Shown: piece by piece, positions 1 to 9,903 of the stretch
Position numbering within the stretch: the stretch's first letter is position 1
How the letters are laid out: every line of letters begins with the position of its first letter
Assembly (NCBI GenBank): GCA_036493895.1
Contig: DASXOZ010000013.1
Span: 62,001 to 126,000, forward strand
Source: Candidatus Binatia bacterium
GTDB taxonomy: Bacteria > Desulfobacterota > Binatia > UBA1149 > CAITLU01
Reading direction: 5' to 3'
DNA: 64,000 nucleotides
The notes under the pieces: generated by a model
Databases searched by the model: none
Told to the model about the DNA's origin: nothing
Seen by the model: only the letters and a program-made list of their open reading frames with translations
Position numbers and translations under genes: made by a program

Positions 1-286
1 GCCCCGGCTCCTGCTCGACGCCCGGCTCAGGAACGACGACCGAAGGCTGCGGCTCCACTTGCGGCGCTGGTGCGGCCGCCGGCGGCGGTGCGGCTTCACG
101 TGTCGGCGGCGCCTGCACGCCGAGGAGCTTCCTCAGCATGTCGTAGTCCTGCTCGGTCGGCGCGGTGCCGGCCTTCGGCGCGCCGCCGGTCTCCTGGGCG
201 AGGACCACGGGAGCGGCGGCGAGAAGCACGGCGCAAAGGCCGGATCTCACGAGCGAAGGACCGTCGCTGCAAGGCAGGAGTTTCAA
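1..286 (-). CDS. Secreted Pro/Ala-rich protein of unknown function, C-terminus cut off by window edge
   Basis: The leftward frame shows a clear export signal: a short N-region, then a hydrophobic stretch with the sequence CAVLLAAAPVVLAQ and a probable cleavage after ALA/Q. The mature part begins ETGGAP, carries a short helical segment EQDYDMLRKLLGVQ, then becomes rich in Pro, Ala and Glu before leaving the window. I chose the TTG at 286 because a GGAAG lies about 9 nt upstream. An in-frame GTG at 250 gives a shorter, more typical signal peptide but has no visible ribosome-binding site. No domain is recognisable, so no function is assigned. The gene is real mainly on the strength of the signal peptide and uninterrupted frame; only about 95 codons are visible. 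Confidence 0.5.
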   Translation of the reverse strand, partial: MKLLPCSDGPSLVRSGLCAVLLAAAPVVLAQETGGAPKAGTAPTEQDYDMLRKLLGVQAPPTREAAPPPAAAPAPQVEPQPSVVVPEPGVEQEPG

Positions 287-1815
<1,529 letters not shown>

Positions 1816-1890
1816 GCGGCGCCTTCTCCGGACATCGGCGGCCGCGCTGCACGTTTTGCGGCAAAGGTTCCGCGGCCTCGCGCGTACGTT

Positions 1891-3090
1891 TCAGGACGGA
1901 GAGCGCGGCTCGCTCGCGGCTTCTTCTTCGACTTCTGCCAGCAGCGCAGGGATGGCGTCGATCTCGTAGCGCTTGTCGCGCGAGCCGTAGACGAAATGCG
2001 CCGACTGCTCGAGAGTAGCGGCGATCTCCGCCAGGTTGTCGTCGAGCCAGCGCGGATTGGCGGCCACGAGCGCGTGCACCCTGGCAACGTAGTCACGCGT
2101 CGAGGAAAGGTCGGAGTAATAGCGCCGCAGGATGTCGTAGCGGAACAGGCGGCGGATACGCGAGAGATTTTTCGCCCCCGTCGGCAGCGGCAGCAGTGCG
2201 ACGTCGGTGCGTCCCTTTCTCCGGCGCTCGTCGAGCCTGAGCTGCACGAGATCGAGGCTGCTGCGCAGCTGCGCGGGCGAGCAGAAGCACGCGAACTCGT
2301 CGTAGAGCAGCCGCATCGTCAACATGGCTTCGTCGAGCGGAAGCCTCGCCTGCCGTTCGCGACCCATTCTTCTCAGCAGCAGCATGAACGGCAGCGGCCG
2401 GGGCCCGGTCGCCTCGATGACGTCATGGGGACGGAAATCCGGCTGGCGATACGGGAAATGCCGCGGATCGATCGCGTCGAAACCGCCGCGTCCGTAGAAC
2501 AGGATTCGCTGCAGCGACAGCTGGTCGTCCGGGGAGAAGTATTCCATTTCGGCCGCCAGGTTCAGCTTGACGCCGAAGTACTTTCCCGGCTGGTCCGGCC
2601 GCGGAAGCGCCGCGAGTCCCCGTTGCTGGAGCTGGAACAGGTATTCGATGGCCAGCTCGACCGGCGCAATGCGGAGCCAGTACGTGAGCACCGTCCCGCG
2701 TGCCTCCGGAAGCACGTAGATGTGCGAGAGATAGATGGTGCAGAGGTCGGGCGCCCACTTCGGGTTGTAGATCACCGAGCCGTCGCGCACTCCGCGCAGG
2801 TTTCCCGCCGTGTCCTTCGCGACGACCAGGAAATAGCGGATGAAGGTGCCCGAGGGCAGCGGCTCGTACGCGTCGTCGAGCAGGAAACGGCGGATCGCAC
2901 TCTCGGGCTCCATCTCGCCGGGAGGGCCGAAGACATCGTCGAGGATCACGAACGCGCGCCGGAAATCAGGGTGGTCGGGATGCTGGATGTCGATGAGCTC
3001 GTAGCGCCGCGTTTCGCGCTCGATCATCTCGACGATGTCCTGGGGATACAGGTCCTTCAGGCAAAGCCGCACCCGCTTGCCGAGGATCAC
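1891..3090 (-). CDS. GNAT-like protein, paralogue of the protein at 4031-4951, degenerate acetyl-CoA loop
   Basis: 399 aa. It is a clear paralogue of the first gene of this trio. Both share a beta-strand segment ending in LSHI (about residue 121 here), and a C-terminal signature DPR..(Y)xQPDFR, GPRPLP and RRxGRE (about 208-245). In the partner the LSHI segment is followed by a normal acetyl-CoA loop (RGRGLA), whereas here the same place reads EARGTVLTYW, so the Q/RxxGxG/A motif is not intact. It is also about 90 residues longer at its C-terminus. The GTG start overlaps the deacetylase stop (GTGA) and is preceded by GGCGAGG, indicating coupled translation. It may be an inactive or regulatory acetyltransferase homologue, or bind a different acyl donor; the substrate is unknown. 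Confidence 0.7.
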   Translation of the reverse strand: MILGKRVRLCLKDLYPQDIVEMIERETRRYELIDIQHPDHPDFRRAFVILDDVFGPPGEMEPESAIRRFLLDDAYEPLPSGTFIRYFLVVAKDTAGNLRGVRDGSVIYNPKWAPDLCTIYLSHIYVLPEARGTVLTYWLRIAPVELAIEYLFQLQQRGLAALPRPDQPGKYFGVKLNLAAEMEYFSPDDQLSLQRILFYGRGGFDAIDPRHFPYRQPDFRPHDVIEATGPRPLPFMLLLRRMGRERQARLPLDEAMLTMRLLYDEFACFCSPAQLRSSLDLVQLRLDERRRKGRTDVALLPLPTGAKNLSRIRRLFRYDILRRYYSDLSSTRDYVARVHALVAANPRWLDDNLAEIAATLEQSAHFVYGSRDKRYEIDAIPALLAEVEEEAASEPRSPS

Positions 3091-4034
3091 GGGAACACCT
3101 CGCCGGCGGCGACAAAGGTGTTCGTGTGCACGCGCACGACCTTGGAAACGTCGGCCGTGTAACCGCCGGCCAGCACCCACGCGACGGGAATCGCGTTGCT
3201 TTTCGCATACTCGAACGCACGGCGATCACGCGCGAGAAGGTCGTCGTGATCGAGATCCAGTGGAGAATACGGGTCTTCGCGGTAAGGATCGGCGCCGGCC
3301 TGATACAGGAGCAGGTCCGGCCGGCCCCACTTCGCGAGCAGCGCAAAACCTGCCTCCATCGCTTCGAGCAGCTCGCGGCGCCCCGCGCCGGCGGCAAGCG
3401 CGATCGAGCGATGGTTGGCTCCGTCTTCGTGGCGCTTCGTGGAAACGTCGCGCCACGCAGTGTTCGCATCGTAGTCGTTGCCGTAGATCGACAGGTTGAA
3501 GAGCCATGGACGCGATCGCGCCAGGGACGCGGTGCCGTTGCCGTAGTGCAGGTCGAGATCGAGCACCGCGATCCTGTCGATGCGCCGCATCCGGCGGCCT
3601 CCGACTTCGTCGCCGGCCCTCAGGGCCTCGGCCGCGACGACCAGCGAATTGAACGTGCAGAAGCCTTCGCCGTGATCGGCGTGGGCGTGGTGAAAGCCGC
3701 TGGCCAGGGCGCCGGCAACGCCGCGATCGAGCGCGAGCGCCGCCGCGGCCAGGAGTCCGCCGCCGGTCAGCAGCACGGAGTCGTACAGCGCGGACGACCA
3801 CGGGAACTTCTGCGACTCGGCCAGTGGCCTCGGCTCTCCGCTGCGGATCGCATCGACGTACTCGTGGCTGTGGACGCGCAGGAGCTGGTGCGGCGACAGC
3901 GGCGCCGGCTCGAGGATCTCGCAGCGCGCCTGTCCGCGCAGCGCTTCGGCGACGCGCGCGAACTTGTCGATCGGCATCACGTGCTGTCCGATCGGCGCCG
4001 CGAAGCCGGGATGGTGAAAAACGCCGATCTTCAT
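3087..4034 (-). CDS. Histone deacetylase/AcuC/acetylpolyamine amidohydrolase family protein
   Basis: 315 aa, close to the compact bacterial HDAC-family size. Zinc-hydrolase residues are present in order: the His pair in GFHHAHAD (His115-His116), DLDLHYGNGT with zinc ligands Asp161 and His163, GADPYREDP with the third ligand Asp249, and the transition-state Tyr292 in AGGY. The family removes acetyl groups from protein lysines, polyamines or small molecules. The ATG start overlaps the upstream GNAT stop (ATGA), and its stop overlaps the downstream GNAT-like start (GTGA), so the three are one operon. By analogy to acuABC of Bacillus, the trio may reversibly acetylate a protein; the target cannot be read from the sequence. 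Confidence 0.88.
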   Translation of the reverse strand: MKIGVFHHPGFAAPIGQHVMPIDKFARVAEALRGQARCEILEPAPLSPHQLLRVHSHEYVDAIRSGEPRPLAESQKFPWSSALYDSVLLTGGGLLAAAALALDRGVAGALASGFHHAHADHGEGFCTFNSLVVAAEALRAGDEVGGRRMRRIDRIAVLDLDLHYGNGTASLARSRPWLFNLSIYGNDYDANTAWRDVSTKRHEDGANHRSIALAAGAGRRELLEAMEAGFALLAKWGRPDLLLYQAGADPYREDPYSPLDLDHDDLLARDRRAFEYAKSNAIPVAWVLAGGYTADVSKVVRVHTNTFVAAGEVFP

Positions 4035-4951
4035 CGCACCTGCTTCGACGCGGCGGCGGCAGCGTCGACGGCCACGGCGCTGCGGGGAATTTCGGCCGCT
4101 GCGTCCAGGCCGAGAAGCGCGACTTTTTCGCCGCGACCGGGCATTCGCGCCGCCGCTTCCCGCACCGGCCGCATCGCCTGTTCGCAGACATCGACCGCGA
4201 ACATCGCGTGCACCGCATCGACCAGGCCGTGCAGCTCGGCGCCGTCGATCGACTCTTCCTGTTCGCGTCCGATTCGCCGGATGACGAGCGCAAGCGGCAC
4301 CGGGCGCGGTCCTGCCTGGCGGATGGCGTCCTCGGCGCGAAAATCCGGCTGAAGGTACCCGACGCGCGGATCGACCATGCGAAAGCCCGCCCGAAGGTAC
4401 GACAGGCGGCGACGCGCGGCTTCGCGGTCGTCGCCCGTTTCCATTTCGGCGACGAGCGTGACTGGAACGGCATCCGTATCCGGCACTCCCGCCGCCGCGA
4501 GCGCCTTTCTGGCTGCATCGACCGGCAGCGCGCGCAGCGGCGCGGCAAGCCCACGCCCTCGCCATTCTTCCTCGATGACGATGTGAGACAGGTGCACGAC
4601 GGCGAGTGGCCCAGCGGCAGCGCTCCGACGCGGCACGACGATCGCGGTATGGTCGCGCACTGCCACCAGGCGTCCCTCGGCGCGCACCGCGAAGAGCTCG
4701 TACAGCAGCCCGAGCCCCGCGGCGGTCGGACGACGAGGATCGCGCGCGAGGCGTCGCGCGAGGACTTGGCGGCTTTCCATTTCGCCGCGCTCGCCGAACT
4801 CGCGCCACAGGCGCCCCCACGCCTCTTCGAACGACTCGCCCGAGCCTTCGCGTATGGTTTCCAGCGAAAGCGACGACCACGCCCCGACGGTCATGGCACG
4901 CTCGCCCGGTGCGAGATCGCGCGCGAACGGCTCGAAAGGTCCGGGCACCAT
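4031..4951 (-). CDS. GNAT-family acetyltransferase, first gene of the acetylation/deacetylation trio
   Basis: 306 aa from the ATG at 4951; an in-frame ATG at 4894 would give 287 aa. I favour the longer form because the extra residues (PFEPFARDLAPGERA) look like coding sequence, although its ribosome-binding site (AGAGG) is too close. The core has the GNAT pattern: strand VVHLSHI followed by EEEWRGRGLAAPL, where R131 to A136 form the acetyl-CoA pyrophosphate loop. The C-terminal half carries DPRVGYLQPDFR, GPRPVPL and IRRIGREQ, shared with the downstream paralogue. The stop overlaps the deacetylase ATG by 4 nt. The acceptor is unknown. A divergent aminotransferase starts about 85 nt away, so a shared promoter region is likely. 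Confidence 0.75.
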   Translation of the reverse strand: MVPGPFEPFARDLAPGERAMTVGAWSSLSLETIREGSGESFEEAWGRLWREFGERGEMESRQVLARRLARDPRRPTAAGLGLLYELFAVRAEGRLVAVRDHTAIVVPRRSAAAGPLAVVHLSHIVIEEEWRGRGLAAPLRALPVDAARKALAAAGVPDTDAVPVTLVAEMETGDDREAARRRLSYLRAGFRMVDPRVGYLQPDFRAEDAIRQAGPRPVPLALVIRRIGREQEESIDGAELHGLVDAVHAMFAVDVCEQAMRPVREAAARMPGRGEKVALLGLDAAAEIPRSAVAVDAAAAASKQVR

Positions 4952-5035
4952 GCCTCTACGGTGTCGCGTTTTGACGCGCTCGTAAAGACGCCCGGGTAGC
5001 TGGCCGCTCCGCTTTTCTTGTGCTCTAACGCGACG

Positions 5036-6388
5036 GTGGACGCTGCGACCCTTTCGGAGCTGCGACGCAAGGACGCGGCCTTCCTGATCCATCCGTTCAC
5101 GGATCATGAAGAGCTTCACCGCGACGGCACCCATGTGATCCAGTCCGCGCAGGGCTGCCACGTCATCGACGAGAGCGGGCGGCGCCTTCTCGACGGACTG
5201 GCCGGCCTTTGGTGCGTGAACGTCGGCTACGGGCGCCGCGAGATCGCGGATGCCGTTCACCGCCAGATCCTCGAGCTTTCGTACTACCCGTCGTTCTTCA
5301 ACTCGACGACGGAGCCGGCGATCCTTCTCGCCGAGAAACTGGCGTCGCTGGCACCGCGCGGGATCGGGCGCGTGTTCTTTTCGAACTCCGGATCGGAAGC
5401 CAACGAGACGGCGCTCAAGCTCATCCGGGCCTGGCATCACGCGTGCGGCACGCCGGAGAAGTCGAAGATCCTGTCGCGCAGCTTTTCCTATCACGGGGTC
5501 TGCCTCGCGACGACGAGCATGACCGGCCTGGCGAGCTGCCGCGATCCTTTCGATCTGCCGCTGACGGGATTCCTCGAAGTGCCGGCACCGTACGCGTACG
5601 GCGCCGGATCGTCGCTTTCGCACGAAGAGTACGCGGCGTGGTGCCTCGAGGAGACAGCACGCATCATCGAGCGCGAAGGCGCCGGGAGCATCGCGGCGCT
5701 GTTCGCCGAGCCGGTGCAGGGAGCCGGAGGCGTCATCGTCTCGCCGCCCGGTCACTTGCGCGCGCTTCGCGAGCTGTGCCGCCGGCACGACATTCTTTTC
5801 GTCGCCGACGAAGTGATTACCGCGTTCGGTCGCCTCGGTGCATGGTTCGCGTCCACGCTGTGGGACCTCGAGCCGGACCTCGTGACGATGGCCAAGGGGA
5901 TTACCAGCGGCTACGTGCCGCTGGCCGCGACTGCCGTCTGCGACCGCATCGCCGATACGCTTTCGCAGGCGGGCTATCTCGCGCACGGATTCACCTACAG
6001 CGGCCACCCCGTCGCCGCAGCCGCCGCGCTCGCGAACATCGAGATCCTCGAGCGCGAAAAACTGGTCGAGCGAGTTCGCGACGACGTCGGGCCTTACTTC
6101 CAGGACAAGCTCGCATCGCTCGCGGCACATCCGGCAGTCGCGGAGGTGCGCGGGTTCGGCCTGATCGGCGCGATCGAGCTCGTGCGGCCGCCCGCGCAGA
6201 ATACACCGGCGGCGCTCGGTATCCGGGCGGCGGCGATCGCGCGCTCGCAAGGCATCATCGTCCGCGGCATCCGCGATCTCGTCGCGCTGGCACCACCGCT
6301 GGTGATCGCGCGCGACGAAATCGATTTCCTGTTCGCCGCTCTGCAATGCACCCTCGATCGCCTCGCGACCGGCGAGAGCGCGGGATGA
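5036..6388 (+). CDS. Class III (omega-type) PLP-dependent aminotransferase
   Basis: 450 aa from GTG 5036; a TTG at 5018 adds six residues and neither start has a good ribosome-binding site. The family transfers amino groups from omega-amino acids, amines or polyamines to pyruvate or 2-oxoglutarate in the cytosol. Marks include LIHPFTDH near the N-terminus, FSNSGSEANETALKL, the cofactor-stacking region SYHG, the DEVITAFGRLG motif, and the PLP lysine in MAKGITSGYVPL. TYSGHPVAAAAAL closes the active site. The stop overlaps the next ATG (ATGA), coupling it to an acyl-CoA thioesterase. Beta-alanine:pyruvate or putrescine aminotransferase activity are both possible; the substrate is inferred only at family level. 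Confidence 0.85.
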   Translation: MDAATLSELRRKDAAFLIHPFTDHEELHRDGTHVIQSAQGCHVIDESGRRLLDGLAGLWCVNVGYGRREIADAVHRQILELSYYPSFFNSTTEPAILLAEKLASLAPRGIGRVFFSNSGSEANETALKLIRAWHHACGTPEKSKILSRSFSYHGVCLATTSMTGLASCRDPFDLPLTGFLEVPAPYAYGAGSSLSHEEYAAWCLEETARIIEREGAGSIAALFAEPVQGAGGVIVSPPGHLRALRELCRRHDILFVADEVITAFGRLGAWFASTLWDLEPDLVTMAKGITSGYVPLAATAVCDRIADTLSQAGYLAHGFTYSGHPVAAAAALANIEILEREKLVERVRDDVGPYFQDKLASLAAHPAVAEVRGFGLIGAIELVRPPAQNTPAALGIRAAAIARSQGIIVRGIRDLVALAPPLVIARDEIDFLFAALQCTLDRLATGESAG

Positions 6389-7212
6389 ATGAGCCCGGCG
6401 ACAATCTCGCGACCTTGTTCGAGCTGGCACCCGGCAGCGCCAACGATTACGTCGGGCAGGGTCTCCAGTACCCGTGGGGCGGCCTTTATGGAGGCCACAT
6501 CGTCGCGCAGGCCCTGCGCGCCGCTGCCCACAGCACGGCCGACGGGCTGCTTCCGCATTCGCTCCGCGCCTATTTCATCCGTCGCGGCAACAATGCCGAG
6601 CCGGTGCGCTACGAGGTCGACCGCATCCGCGACGGACGCAGCTTTGCGACTCGCCGCGTCGTCGCGAGCCAGCACGGCGAAGCGATCCTCAACCTCGAAG
6701 CATCGTTTCATCGCACCGAAGACAGCCCCGACATCCAGACGCTGTCGTTTCCGGCCGCCCACGCGATGCCCGCTTCGATTGCGAGCGATACGTGGAGCTC
6801 GCTCTTCGACAGGCGCTATGTTCCCGAAACGCTGCTTCCGGCGACCGCGACGGGAGGAATCGGCCGCGTTGCCGCATGGATGCGCGCCACCGGCGATTTT
6901 GGTGGCGACGAGCTGCTGCACCGCTGCGCGCTGGCCTACCTCTCCGACGACCTTCCGTGCGAGGCCGTGATCCGCGCGTGGCCCGATGCCAGGCGCTACC
7001 TCGAGAGCACCGGCACCCACCCGTTCAACGCGAGCCTGGACCACGCAGTCTGGTTCCACCGCACGGTTCGCGCCGACCGCTGGCACCTCCATGACGTGTC
7101 CTGCCACAATTTCGCGGGAGGCCGCGGGCTGGCCATCGGGCACGTGTTCGACGAGGACGGACTCCACGTCGCAACCGTCGCCCAGGAAGCGCTGGTCCGT
7201 TTGCCTCCCTGA
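6385..7212 (+). CDS. Acyl-CoA thioesterase II family (TesB-like double hotdog)
   Basis: 275 aa, the normal length for TesB-type enzymes, which hydrolyse acyl-CoA to free fatty acid and CoA. The N-terminal hotdog shows QYPWGGLYGGHIVAQALRAA and LPHSLRAYFIRRGN, the typical substrate-tunnel segment. The second hotdog contains NASLDHAVWFHR (catalytic Asp in the LDHA motif) and GRGLAIGHVFDEDG near the end. The ATG overlaps the aminotransferase stop by 4 nt, so both are probably translated from one message. No signal peptide, so cytoplasmic. A link to amino-acid or fatty-acid breakdown is plausible but not shown. Confidence 0.88.
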   Translation: MNEPGDNLATLFELAPGSANDYVGQGLQYPWGGLYGGHIVAQALRAAAHSTADGLLPHSLRAYFIRRGNNAEPVRYEVDRIRDGRSFATRRVVASQHGEAILNLEASFHRTEDSPDIQTLSFPAAHAMPASIASDTWSSLFDRRYVPETLLPATATGGIGRVAAWMRATGDFGGDELLHRCALAYLSDDLPCEAVIRAWPDARRYLESTGTHPFNASLDHAVWFHRTVRADRWHLHDVSCHNFAGGRGLAIGHVFDEDGLHVATVAQEALVRLPP

Positions 7213-7237
7213 CTGCGGCAGGCGAAGCTTCCTGGCG

Positions 7238-7990
7238 ATGCCGCCAAGCCGCTCGATACGCCTCGCGCTCCCGTTCGCCCTGGCCTTGGCCACCGCCTGT
7301 CCTGCGGCGGCCGCGACGCAGGTGATCGACTTCGACGATGCGGATGCGCCGTTCGCGTTTTCGGATACGAATGCGCTGCGCGACAAGTACGCCGCCCTCG
7401 GAGTCACGTTCACGGCGCCCGGAGACAACGGCGTCGCGATTCTCGACGACGCTTCGGCGCCGGGCGTGTCGGGTTTCAGCGCGCCGAATTTCCTCGCGTT
7501 CAACAAGCAGGGAACCCTCGCCGACGGCGGAGCGCCCGTGCTTCCGGAAACTCTTCTTTTCGACCCGCCGGTTGCTCACGTCGCCATCGAGGTCGGCGAC
7601 TACCAGCTCTCGACGATTTCGATCGAGGCGTTCGACGCGGGAGACCAGTCCCTCGGCACGGATTCCGTCCAGGCGAGCGACCAGATGCAGCCGCTCGCGA
7701 TCGACGCGTCCGGCATCGTGCGCGTCGTCGTCACGAGCGACGGAGTGCAGGGCATACTCGACGACCTCGAATTCGGTTCTGCGGCTGCACTCTGCGGCGA
7801 TGCCAACGGCGACGGCCACGTCACTGCGAGCGATGCACTGGCCGCTCTCAAAACTGCCGTCGGATCGGCCGACTGTCCCGTCGATCGCTGCGATTTCAAC
7901 GGGGACGGCCACGTGCTCGCGGCCGATGCGCTGGCGATCCTGAAGACGGCCGTGGGGCAGGATACGACGCCGTCGTGTCCTGCCGCCTGA
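7238..7990 (+). CDS. Secreted protein with two dockerin type I-like calcium repeats
   Basis: 250 aa with a cleavable signal peptide (residues about 6-26, ending PAAAA). The central part (about 28-180) is a beta-rich domain of unknown family. The C-terminus carries two near-identical repeats: CGDANGDGHVTASDALAAL (from residue 186) and CDFNGDGHVLAADALAIL (from 218), each followed by KTAVG. DxNxDG loops of this type bind calcium in dockerin and EF-hand-like modules. Four cysteines frame the repeats. No cohesin or cellulosome gene is nearby, so the repeats are more likely a structural module than true cellulosomal dockerins. Start ATG 7238 lies 25 nt after the thioesterase stop. Confidence 0.75.
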   Translation: MPPSRSIRLALPFALALATACPAAAATQVIDFDDADAPFAFSDTNALRDKYAALGVTFTAPGDNGVAILDDASAPGVSGFSAPNFLAFNKQGTLADGGAPVLPETLLFDPPVAHVAIEVGDYQLSTISIEAFDAGDQSLGTDSVQASDQMQPLAIDASGIVRVVVTSDGVQGILDDLEFGSAAALCGDANGDGHVTASDALAALKTAVGSADCPVDRCDFNGDGHVLAADALAILKTAVGQDTTPSCPAA

Positions 7991-7995
7991 CGCGC

Positions 7996-8895
7996 ATGCT
8001 CGATTGCCTCGACCACGTCATCTTCACGGCCAAAGACCTCGATGCGGCGTCGCGAGACCTCGCCCGCCTGCTCGGCCGCGATCCGTCGTGGCGCGGTTTC
8101 CATCCCGATCTCGGCACCGCAAATGCGCTTTTTCGCCTCGAAAACTGCTACGTCGAGATTCTCGCGGCCTCCGGCGACGGCATTCGCTCCCGGCTTCTTC
8201 GTGCGTGGATCGCGGAAAAGGGCGAAGGCCTGCTCGGTCTTGCATTCGGCGCTGCAGACATCGACGCGTGCCGGCAGCGGCTCGCGGACAGCGGGCTGGA
8301 GCCCGGGCCGGTCGATGGCGGCCATGGACGCGACTCGCGCTCCGGCGCGCAGCGGCAATGGCGCCGCATCGCGATCCCGCCTCACCGCACTCGCGGAGTG
8401 CTGCTGTTCCCGATCGCGCACGATCCCTCGTCGGACGAGCTGCCGACGATGCCGCCGCGCGGCGACGAGCGCGCGTGCATTCACGGCGTCGATCACATCG
8501 TGGTCCAGACGGTGCAGCCCGAAGAGGCCAGGCGGCTGTACGGCGATGCCCTCGGCATTCGCCTCGCCGTCGATCGCGAGTTTCCGCAGTGGGGCGTGCG
8601 GCTGATGTTCTTCCGCATCGGCGGCGTGACGGTCGAGGTGGCCGCTGCGCTCGGCGGCGGCGCGGCGGCTTCGGTGTTTCCCGGCGCAAGCGCAGGGCCG
8701 GGCGAAGACCGGCTCTACGGATTGACGTGGAGAGTGCGGGACATCGAGGCAACCCACGCGCGTCTCGAACGCGAGGGGTTTGAGGTCTCCGAGGTGCGGA
8801 CGGGCCGCCGCCCCGACACGCGCGTGTTCACCGTGCGCAGCGGGACTCTCGGCGTTCCGACCCTGATGATCGAGCTGCCCGAATCCAAGCAGTGA
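7996..8895 (+). CDS. VOC superfamily (glyoxalase-like) protein, two-domain
   Basis: 299 aa from ATG 7996; a GTG at 7975 would overlap the previous gene. Two vicinal-oxygen-chelate halves are visible: the first begins LDCLDHVIFTAKDLDAASR with ENCYVEIL at its end, the second begins GVDHIVVQTVQPEEARRLYG and ends VPTLMIELP. His residues opening each half and Glu residues closing them are the usual metal ligands (DHV...YVEI; DHIV...MIEL). This resembles the Glyoxalase_3-type group, whose substrates are mostly unknown. It follows the secreted dockerin-like gene by 5 nt but need not be functionally linked to it. Confidence 0.75.
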   Translation: MLDCLDHVIFTAKDLDAASRDLARLLGRDPSWRGFHPDLGTANALFRLENCYVEILAASGDGIRSRLLRAWIAEKGEGLLGLAFGAADIDACRQRLADSGLEPGPVDGGHGRDSRSGAQRQWRRIAIPPHRTRGVLLFPIAHDPSSDELPTMPPRGDERACIHGVDHIVVQTVQPEEARRLYGDALGIRLAVDREFPQWGVRLMFFRIGGVTVEVAAALGGGAAASVFPGASAGPGEDRLYGLTWRVRDIEATHARLEREGFEVSEVRTGRRPDTRVFTVRSGTLGVPTLMIELPESKQ

Positions 8896-8919
8896 CAGCG
8901 TCCCTGGGCCGCCGCGACG

Positions 8920-9693
8920 TCAGGCGCCGAGGGAGACTCCCGGGCCCGCGGTCATTCCGCCGTCGATCGGGATGGCGGCGCCGGTAATGAACGACGCATC
9001 GTCACTGGCCAGGAACGTCACGAGCTTGGCCACTTCGTGGGGCTCGCCGAGGCGCCCGAGGGGATGTACGCGCTGGGCGAACTGTTCGATGGTGTAGGGG
9101 CCCATGCTTCCGTCGCCGAACCCTTCGGCCATCGGCGTGCGGATGACGCCAGGGCACACGGCGTTGACGCGAATGCCGAGAGGCGCGGCTTCGAGCGCAC
9201 CGACTTTCGTCAGCAGCACGACACCGCCCTTGGCCGCGTTGTAGCTGGACAGTCCCGGTGCACCGATCAATCCCGCCACCGATGCCGTGTTGATGATCGA
9301 GCCGCGCGCCGGGCCGTCGTTGTTCGCCATCGCGCGGATCGCCGCCTGGAGGCAGTAATAGACGCCGTTCAGGTCGACGTCGATGACGCGACGATGCTCG
9401 GCCAGGTCCATCGCCGCCAGCGGCCCGTGCTTCTCGATCCCGGCATTGTTGAACAGGACGTCGATGCGGCCGTAGTGGTCGACGGTACGCGCGACCATCG
9501 CTTCAACCTCGTCGGGACGCGTGACGTCGACGCGGATCGCGATGGCGCCGAGCTCCCGGGCGACGCTGTCGGCGTCGCGGACATCGGCGATTGCCAGGCG
9601 GGCGCCGGCCGCGTGGAACTCCCGGGCCGTGGCCAGGCCGATGCCGGAGGCTCCGCCCGTGATCAACGCGATTTTCCCTTCGAGACGACACAT
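8920..9693 (-). CDS. Short-chain dehydrogenase/reductase (classical SDR)
   Basis: 257 aa with AAGGAG 7 nt before the ATG. Classical SDR landmarks: NAD(P)-binding TGGASGIG (residues about 13-20), acidic residue in IADVRD after the second strand (favouring NAD(H)), NNAG (about 87-90), the catalytic Ser in INTASVAG, YNAAKGG (Tyr/Lys), and PGVIRTPMAEG. The C-terminal FITGAAIPIDGGMTAG is typical of 3-oxoacyl-ACP reductase/FabG-like and alcohol-oxidising SDRs. It stands alone, convergent with the VOC gene and divergent from the channel gene. The substrate cannot be assigned. Confidence 0.88.
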   Translation of the reverse strand: MCRLEGKIALITGGASGIGLATAREFHAAGARLAIADVRDADSVARELGAIAIRVDVTRPDEVEAMVARTVDHYGRIDVLFNNAGIEKHGPLAAMDLAEHRRVIDVDLNGVYYCLQAAIRAMANNDGPARGSIINTASVAGLIGAPGLSSYNAAKGGVVLLTKVGALEAAPLGIRVNAVCPGVIRTPMAEGFGDGSMGPYTIEQFAQRVHPLGRLGEPHEVAKLVTFLASDDASFITGAAIPIDGGMTAGPGVSLGA

Positions 9694-9903
9694 GGTGCTG
9701 CTCCTTTTGCGCGCGCGGCCGGCTTCGGCACTTCGCCACGGGCGCCCGCTGCGCGAATGACCGCCGGCCGGCCGCAGGCATGGAGCGGGCGGTCCGGGGC
9801 GGCTGCGAACGGCCAGCGGTAGACCGATGGCGGCGCGCAAGCAAGAATGCGCGCCGGCCTGCAGCGCGGGTCGCAGGAACGACCGCCTGCCCGAGAACGA
9901 CCC

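Noticed and set aside
4031-6430. Leftward frame of 799 codons covering the aminotransferase region
   Set aside because: Only the last 306 codons form the GNAT gene; the rest is antisense to a conserved aminotransferase.
7238-7990. Cellulosomal dockerin
   Set aside because: No cohesin, scaffoldin or cellulase gene is near; the repeat is better treated as a generic calcium module.
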